A stretch of 64,000 nucleotides of DNA from Craterostigma plantagineum. Lineage: Eukaryota; Streptophyta; Magnoliopsida; Lamiales; Linderniaceae. Shown one piece after another: positions 57,262 to 64,000 of this stretch. The stretch covers positions 186,001-250,000 of the forward strand of contig JAPQWV010000671.1 of the NCBI GenBank assembly GCA_027422505.1, in the 5' to 3' direction. Numbering within the stretch: the stretch's first letter is position 1; each line of letters opens with the position of its first letter. The translations under genes and the position numbers were made by a program. A model generated the notes under the pieces. The model had not been told where the DNA came from and made no database searches. It saw only the letters and a list, made by a program, of their open reading frames with translations.

Positions 57262-57564
57262 AATTATAACAGTTCGGCGCTGAAAAAGAACACTTCCTTT
57301 CACGTGGATAACAACAGTCTTGTATTGAGTACCATATGTCGTCTATTTAGTAACAAATAACGTCGCAGAAATAATTAAAAAATAATACCGCTTCCTGCAA
57401 CATCATTTGTTAATGTGTTACTGCAAAAATCAGTATTATTTTTGAATGATGTTGTACTTCTACGACTTCGTTTGTTACTAAATAGACGCATATGGTACCC
57501 AATACAAGACTTTTGTTATCCAAATGAAAGGAAGTGTTTTTTTAAGCGCAAAACTGTTATAATT
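57262..57564. mobile_element. 303-bp foldback MITE
   Basis: The left arm (AATTATAACAGTTCGGCGCT, ACACTTCCTTTCACGTGGAT, CAGTCTTGTATTGAGTACCA, CGTCTATTTAGTAACAAA) recurs inverted on the right. Arms are about 120 bp with many substitutions, so it is an old copy. Target duplication is not clear and the superfamily is undetermined. Confidence 0.75.
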
Positions 57565-57659
57565 GTTCTTAAACCCTCCACCTGACCATCCCCCTGTTTT
57601 CCTAGACAGAAAATTCATCATTATAGGGAGCAATGCTCGATAAGTGGAAAAAATAGGGT

Positions 57660-57835
57660 TCGATAGTCCGATGTATTAAGGGTAATTTCGTCAAATCACA
57701 GTTTTGGGTCCTTTTCACTTATTTTTTGAAAAAATAGGTCCTTAAAAATAAAGAAAATTCTGACATGGCTTGATTCCTAATTTCAAAATATAATAGGGCC
57801 TGACACAAAATTTCCCCTTCCAATATTGCTATTTT
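57660..57835. repeat. partial copy of the GGTCCTT/GGGCCTGAC repeat family
   Basis: It has TTTTGGGTCCTTTTCACTT, AATAGGTCCTTAAAA and GGGCCTGACACAAAATTTCC, the same sequence words as 48486-48833 and 59365-59690. A similar fragment lies at 57035-57190. Confidence 0.5.
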
Positions 57836-59364
57836 CATTTCGACGAAATAAAAATAGCTTTTTATTTTCAATTCGGACATTTGCAGAAGCCAGAAGCTGA
57901 AGCATAGCATGTAATGATAAAAATGGAATCTTTGTTTTGACAAAATAACTCCGTTGCAATTAATTTTCCTAAGGTCTTCCTCAATTCTAATTCAAAAAGT
58001 TAGGTTTTTTGTGTGCCACGTCAGGGGCACCTCAAAAGTAAAAAACCTCTGTCTCCAAAACAAAATATCTCCCCAACCACAAAATCCAAAAGTAGGTTTT
58101 TTGGGAACCCTCTTTAATTTCATTAATTTTATTTAATTAACCATTTTTATTTATCTAATTTTCGAAATAATGTATAAATAATTATATTTCATATTATTTA
58201 ATTTTTTATATTTAATAAAAAAATTCGTTACATAATAAAAAATATTATTATTATTTGAAATATAAAAGAAATAAACATTTTTAACACATTAAAATTTTAT
58301 TCGTAAAAAAAATTATAAATATTAATAAATAAATATTAATATAGGATAAAGTATTAAAAAACCAGCACATCGCATAATGTGTTATTTATATATTAAATTT
58401 ATTTCTAATATCTATTTTCTCATATTCTTCTATAAATATATATTAAAAGCTGACACGCACACCCAAAAAACCCATGTTTATTCTACTAAACTCTCGAAAA
58501 ATCTACAACACCTCACAATACAGAAAACCTCTATTTTACAGGTTTTTCTCTCTCTTACTCATAAAAAACCAAGCATTGAGGAAGGTGTAACAACTTAACC
58601 CCAGATGATAGGTCTCCTCGATCACTAAAGTTTAAAAGCATTGTCGTTTAAATTCATTATTTATTTTAAAGACTTGCAGTTACCAAGATATTCTTGGTTG
58701 GCCTTCCCTTGGCCAAGCATATTAATAATATTATTAGCAAAAAAAAAGTACAATTTTTTTCTCTAGGTGTTATTCTCAGAGATGGTCTTGTGCTTCCGAC
58801 ATTGCAAAAGAATGGTTTTTTTTTCTAATACATATCCACATGCATTTTGTGGTATGGTAATGATAATGGCGAGTTTTAAACTTTCTAAAAGCTTCTGCTT
58901 TGTGGTCAAATGTCCTAATAATATGTCATTTTTATGATTAAATCGATAAAGTAAATCTCCCCCATCAATATCTCCATTGTATTATATATTTATTGGCGGC
59001 ATATATCATTATTTTCGTTTTTGGGCAATTAACGTGTATGGTTTGGTTCAATTCAATTGATGACGAAAGTCCTTCCCGTGCAAACATATTTTTCGTGTTT
59101 TTTATTATTTAGTTCATTATACGGCTCAAGAACGTACATGAAACCTCGAAGGTGTAGGTCACGTGATATCACGTGAGGGCGTGCTGGCGTGCAAGAACAA
59201 GAGCAATTACCTTTTATTTATTTTTTTAAAAAGAAAATGTAAAATTATGTTCGTCGCACAAGAAGTTAAATATATAAAAAGACAAAAGCGTCTCACGTGG
59301 GTCCCACGTCAGAAATGTTCTGACACCCTCTGCAGAATTGTTAAGATATTTATTTAAAAAAGGG

Positions 59365-59690
59365 AAATTTTCGTTCACTCCCCTGTCAGGGTCTGAAATT
59401 TTAGTTCAGGCCCTGTCAGGAAAAACAATAGTTTTAAGGACCCGATTATTCAGTAACAATTTATGGTCTTTAGTAACAATTAATCGTTCCTCAGTAACAG
59501 TTCATTGTTCTGAAAATAACAGAAAACGATCATCCGATAACAGATTATATAGTTTTATAACAATTGGTCCTTATCTTTAAATTTTACGAAAAATTAGGTC
59601 CTTTAAACTAAAATTTTTTCTTAAAGGTTCTGAAAACTACTTTTAATCACTTTTGGGTCCTGAATCTTAATATACCCTAAAAAAAGACGC
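59365..59690. repeat. inverted copy of the 48.5-kb repeat family
   Basis: CCCTGTCAGGGTCTGAAATTT at one end, TTGGTCCTTATCTTTAAATT and GGGTCCTGAATCTTAATATA at the other, with an array of AGTAACAATT and GTAACAGTTCATTGTTCTG units between. This mirrors the arrangement of 48486-48833 in reverse. Confidence 0.55.
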
Positions 59691-59931
59691 TATGTCTCTA
59701 CTTTAAATCTACTTGTCTGTAACGCATGTGAGAGGTGAAGGTGATAATGGGAAAAGAATGAATAATGACTATCGATTAAATAATAAATGGGCCCATAAAA
59801 CTACTCAAATGGGCTAAACATGTTTTATGAAGAAAAGGCCCAAGATTAACACGAGTAATAAAGAGTAGCCCAATAAATAAAAAAAATGGAAGGCAACTTC
59901 TAGCCCCATAAATCAAATGAGAGGGAATCGA

Positions 59932-60205
59932 AACATGCCCTTTGACTTCGACGACTCACATAACGCGTGTTATAGCAACCTTGAAAGTGCGGCTGACGGC
60001 GTGAAAATGAAAGCGCAGCGTATCACCAATCTCCAATTCGTCAGCGACAAAATTCGTAGCACGGGTTAAAATGCAGTAATTCATCGTGGTTAGTTTTGAG
60101 AAGGTAGTGGAAGATTTTGTAATTATATCACTAGTCATTATACTGAGAGAATAGGACACGTGGTGCAATTTAAGATCACATACATTTCTAGTCTAATATA
60201 AGATG
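59932..60205. repeat. direct repeat, left copy
   Basis: It starts CGAAACATGCCCTTTGACTT and includes GAGAAGGTAGTGGAAGATTT and GATAGGACACGTGGTGCAAT (the sequence GATAGG reads AATAGG here). It is repeated in the same orientation at 61495-61695 with indels. An antisense reading (DELEIGDTLRFHFHAVSRTF) is open only in this copy and I do not recognize it. Confidence 0.75.
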
Positions 60206-60385
60206 TCAGCAGCAGAGAATCCACAAAACCAAAAAAATAATTCATATCTATCATTCCATCTTCAGCAACAGAGAATCCACAAGCTCAGAAAAAGAATTCA
60301 TATATATCATTCCAAATAACCGACCTCTAACTCAGAGGTCATATTTTGAAGTATATGAAAAGAAAAAAAAAAAAAGAGAAAATTG

Positions 60386-61488
60386 GGGGTTTTTAATTAA
60401 ATAATAATAAAAAAAACAATCATTAACAAAATAAACATCAAATGAAAACTATTAATAAAACATCAATTTTCGTACTCTGGGAGTACGAGTTACTAACTCG
60501 TATTCCAGGAATACGAGTTACTACTCCACGCTGGACTCTGACCGTGACATGGCTTTTCAAGTAACTCGTATTCTAGGAATACGAGTTACTCTTTTCTTTT
60601 TTTTTTTTAAATTTTAACTTATTTTATATTATTAATAATAAAATCAACCGAATCATAAAAGCATCGTTATCTCATGTAACATACATAATAAAAATCCATA
60701 AACGCATCTAAATTACTGTTTGTTTCGCGACGATTAAAATGGCATGCATATCTTATATTTTTCGAATATCGAAAATATATTTTTTATTTTCCGATAATAA
60801 TTTATTGGATAAAATATAGAGTAAAGGGCGACGATTTCAGCATCTTGATGAAGAGGGGATGCTATCGCTGTGGAAAACAAATAGAAATCAAAGGGCGTGT
60901 TTGTTAATTGTAGGCTTGTTCGAAGGACGATTTCAGCATCTTGGTGTTTACAATTTGTCTGATGACATAACAACAGATAAGTGTCTTCTAGAGGATCGAA
61001 ACGAAAACTGGGTCAGCGTACTCTGCTTCAGCTTGACTTCTCTAGATCTAAATTAAGACTTGTTTATCCAATAAATTATTATCGGAACATAAAAAATATA
61101 TTTCCGATATTTGAAAAATATAAGATATGCATGTCATTTTAATCGTCGCGAAACAAACAGTAATTAGATGCGTTTATGGATTTTTATTATGTATGTTACA
61201 TGAGATAACGATGCTTTTATGATTCGGTTGATTTTATTATTAATAATATAAAATAAGTTAAAATTTAAAAAAAAAAAGAAAAGAGTAACTCGTATTCCAT
61301 GAATACGAGTTACTTGAAAAGCCATGTCACGGTCAGAGTCCAGCGTGGAGTAGTAACTCGTATTCCTGGAATACGAGTTAGTAACTCGTACTCCCAGAGT
61401 ACGAAAATTGCTGTTTTATTAATAGTTTTCATTTGATGTTTATTTTGATAATGATTGTTTTTTTTATTATTATTTAATTAAAAACCCC
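60386..61488. mobile_element. 1.1-kb Mutator-like foldback element
   Basis: Terminal inverted repeats of about 435 bp (60386-60821 and 61053-61488) start GGGGTTTTTAATTAAATAAT and are almost identical. A perfect 9-bp target duplication AGAAAATTG (60377-60385 and 61489-61497) flanks it. Long TIRs with a 9-bp duplication are typical of MULEs. Within each arm are short palindromes AACTCGTATTCC.GGAATACGAGTT. The 231-bp unique centre has an open plus-strand frame (60859-61056) without a known domain and a 19-bp direct repeat ACGATTTCAGCATCTTG.TG. It has no transposase, so it is non-autonomous. Confidence 0.9.
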
Positions 61489-61494
61489 AGAAAA

Positions 61495-61695
61495 TTGAAA
61501 CATGCCCTTTGACTTTGATGGCTCACATATCGCGTGTTAGCAACCTTGCAACACGGGTAAAAACAGTAATACATCGTGGTTGGTTTTGAGAAGGTAGTGG
61601 AAGATTTTATAATTCTTTCACTATTCATTATATTGAGAGGATAGGACACGTGGTGCAATTTCAGAGCACATACCTTTCTATTCCAATATAAGAAG
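61495..61695. repeat. direct repeat, right copy
   Basis: It starts GAAACATGCCCTTTGACTTT immediately after the MULE target duplication and matches 59932-60205 with a roughly 60-bp internal deletion. The two copies record a local duplication, and the MULE inserted at the edge of this one. Confidence 0.75.
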
Positions 61696-63266
61696 TGCTA
61701 GTAAGTTTTTTGCAAAGAAAGCCTCGTTATTTCGAGTAACTTATATTCGTTTGGGACCATTTGAGGAAAAACAACTATGATCAAGGCATAAAGAAACAAT
61801 ACAAATTGAATGAAAATAAGATTAAAAGTTTGAACAAATAAAACTAAAAACCCTATTACAAAACCTATTGTCCGGCAAACATGCTTAATCAAGGCAAATT
61901 TTTTTTAGTTCTTTTAAATTGAATGTCAAAACACGATATTGTTACCTAAAAAAGAGCTGATTTGCAGCTTTTGGGAGAATCTATTTTTGGTAAATACAAA
62001 TCTATGGTAGTCTTTACTGGTCAACAGACATGATTTTGTCGTAATCTAAACCAAAAAACAAAGTATAGCTAGCGTATTAAATAGCGTGTGAAAAAAAAAA
62101 AAAATACAATGGACAAAACACATTGAAAGCCTTTGATAACCTAGACAAAACGACCATCAAATTGGACTTTCGGCAACATTCTAAATATATAAAGTTTTAC
62201 GTGCATTGTTTTCCTTCCTCTCACCCGCCATTGTTTGTTCTTCAAATTAATTATACGACAAAATAATTATAAAAAAAAATAGAGAGAGATACATAAGTCG
62301 ATGACAGGTTATGTGTGACGCAGAAAAGAGAGGACGTACGATTTATATAATCTATCAGTAAATTTGAATTAAAGTTGAGCAAGAAGTGGACTGGACAATG
62401 TAAGGGAAAAATAGGCCTTTTAGCGCATGCATGCTCTTTATCCCATTTCTGTGCTATCTGCAGATAACTGCAATTGTCATCGTCTATCTATACATATATT
62501 TCTCATGATGCTATTATAAAATTAAATAATGTAACTAAAAGGAAGCACATTTGTTGAGCTTTCACTTTGATCTTGACTTTCCATAGATCAGAAGTCTAAG
62601 AAGATCTCACATTCATGTCTTGTAGTTGTAGTGTAGTATATTTGCTGGAAGAAAACAAAGGGACAAATTTACCCTTCGTGCTAAGGTTGATTTGATATTA
62701 GTCGTGAGTGAGTGTATGACAATTTGAACAATTCCAATAACATAACATATATACATTCCACTCCACATATACTTTTGTTTTTTGGTTTCTATGGGAACTC
62801 ATTTAAAAAATATTTATAAAAGTTGAAATAAAAAGGATACACAAAGGAGAGATAAGAGTACAAAGAAGGAACAGTAACACCACCACCGTAGTTTTCCAGA
62901 CAAAAATCACACTTGCACGATGCTTTTAATGCACTTAATTATTGCAACAGCAACGGTATAAGACAGCAATTAACGTAATTGAAATCAGATCATCAATTTG
63001 TAATAATTAATTTCTCTTCAACCTCATTGCCTCGATCTTACAAAACACAGATTTGAATCATCGGCCATATCATTTTATTTCAAATTAACAAAATTGAAAT
63101 CTTTTTATTACAACTGTCCCTTGTATAGGTTGCCTCGCCTACCTTCCATCTCATATTCTCCCCATGATTCTTTCATTCAAAAGTTGAAACCTTTTCTCCC
63201 AACTTTCATCATAAGCTCATCGAAAGCTTATTTCTTTTTCAAGAAAAAAAACAAAAACTCCGATTG

Positions 63267-63947
63267 ATGGCTCAGCAGAATAATCAAACTGTGCTTTTGC
63301 ATGAGGTCTTGAAGGAAGATCAAGAACCGTTTCATCTCAAAGCACACATTTCACAGAAACATTCTCTGCTAAAGAAACAGACAATAAGCACAATCCTTCG
63401 AAGGCACGCTTGTTTCCTTAATAAGCTCCACTGCTCCTCCGCCGACGTCACGAAATCCCCGTTCATAGAGTCGCATCTTTCGCCGCCGGCGGCGGCGGCT
63501 AATAAGAGTAGTCCCTGCTGCAAGTCACCGTACGGTGCCGTTTTCCCCAACGTTCCTTCTAGAACGTCCTCGCTCCTTCTAGAAGCTGCGCTGAGGATAC
63601 AGAAGCATCAGAAGCCGAAGCGAAGGGGAGAAGGGCTGAGATTGTTTGGATCGTTTCTGAAGAAAATCAAAGGCAAGAGCAGAAAGCGCGTGACGGCGGA
63701 GAACGATTTTAAGAAGCGCAGTGAGCGTACGGTGGTCGTCGGAAGCGGCGCCGATGAGCTGTTGAATTGCTGCGGCTCGCATGGCGGCGACGACTTTGAC
63801 GACTTTTCTGAACCCAAGTACTGCGTCAGCCCCTTCGTGTTTTCTTTTCGCCGGAGCAAGCTATCCTCCGCCGGATCGACGCCGGAATTGGGCTCCACTG
63901 TTGGGTCTCCGAGCAGCCGTGCGGCGTCGCAGGTTCAGTTTCTGTGA
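63267..63947 (+). CDS. TRM28-like plant protein, probably continuing past the window
   Basis: An open frame from ATG 63267 (MAQQNNQTVLLHEVLKED) to TGA at 63947, 226 residues. Recognizable are QTVLLHEVLKEDQEPFHLK, LLLEAALRIQKHQKPKR, LRLFGSFLKKIKGKSRKR and YCVSPFVFSFRRSK, which resemble the N-terminal half of a plant family I associate with TON1-recruiting-motif proteins (TRM28, At5g03670, from memory). Those proteins continue with an acidic block absent here. A possible splice donor, GCGTCGCAG|GTTCAG at about 63931, lies just before the stop, so the stop may be intronic and further exons lie outside. Basic, no signal peptide, probably cytoskeleton-associated. Confidence 0.6.
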   Translation: MAQQNNQTVLLHEVLKEDQEPFHLKAHISQKHSLLKKQTISTILRRHACFLNKLHCSSADVTKSPFIESHLSPPAAAANKSSPCCKSPYGAVFPNVPSRTSSLLLEAALRIQKHQKPKRRGEGLRLFGSFLKKIKGKSRKRVTAENDFKKRSERTVVVGSGADELLNCCGSHGGDDFDDFSEPKYCVSPFVFSFRRSKLSSAGSTPELGSTVGSPSSRAASQVQFL

Positions 63948-64000
63948 TCCGTTATATTATATTATTAACTCTTTATTATGCGTTATCTTCGTTACTGATT

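Larger units (their letters stand above)
56315..63266. other. repeat-rich intergenic region, no host gene recognized
   Basis: Nearly 7 kb between the GRF start and the TRM-like gene. It contains the foldback elements and repeat copies listed separately at 57035-57835, 59365-59690, 59932-61690. The rest (58100-58600, 61700-63200) is AT-rich spacer. Short ORFs have no family motif. Confidence 0.55.

Noticed and set aside
59956..60168. 70-codon minus-strand ORF (DELEIGDTLRFHF) as a possible B3-like gene fragment
   Set aside because: Too short and the duplicate copy at 61.5 kb is not open; resemblance is only impressionistic.

Overview
This is nuclear DNA from a flowering plant. The genes carry many short GT-AG introns, there is a canonical miR396 site in a growth-regulating factor gene, and the window holds Ty1/copia retrotransposons with a tRNA-Met primer site, hAT and Stowaway-like MITEs and a Mutator-like element. 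A eudicot is clear. An asterid (possibly Lamiales) is only a guess. I see no rRNA, tRNA, CRISPR or organellar block.

Left part, 1-26000, is gene-rich. In order: alpha carbonic anhydrase (minus, cut by the window edge), a plastid thioredoxin-fold protein with two GST_N-like domains (minus, 12 exons), a plastid SOUL heme-binding protein (minus), a frameshifted 2S albumin (minus), a BIC cryptochrome inhibitor (minus), an RCE1-type CAAX protease with a frameshift in exon 2 (plus), a LITTLE ZIPPER protein (minus), a purple acid phosphatase (minus), an A20/AN1 stress-associated protein (minus), a LysM protein (plus) and a GDSL esterase/lipase (plus).

Middle part, 26000-45140, is a transposon cluster. 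MITEs lie at 26.3-29.1 kb. From 29.2 to 45.1 kb there are a 3'-truncated copia element, a second copia copy split into oppositely oriented gag and pol halves, an intact young copia element, and between them two oppositely oriented copies of an unusual retroelement. Its ORF looks like a chimera of gag with fragments of two host chaperones, the BiP/HSP70 lid and the HSP90 middle/C-terminal region. This is the most striking observation here.

Right part, 45141-64000, returns to genes: a CYP94 P450 (plus), an IQM calmodulin-binding protein (minus) with a hAT element in its last intron, BUD31/G10 (plus), a GRF transcription factor (minus, miR396 site) and, after about 7 kb of repeats that include a 1.1-kb Mutator-like foldback element, a TRM-like gene reaching the window end (plus).

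Many of these genes (ACA, BIC, ZPR, PAP, LysM, SAP, IQM, GRF) recall the Arabidopsis interval around At3g52720-At3g52910, so the window probably preserves an old syntenic block opened by a retroelement nest. Locus numbers are from memory. The genes are separate transcription units with unrelated roles, not a pathway cluster.
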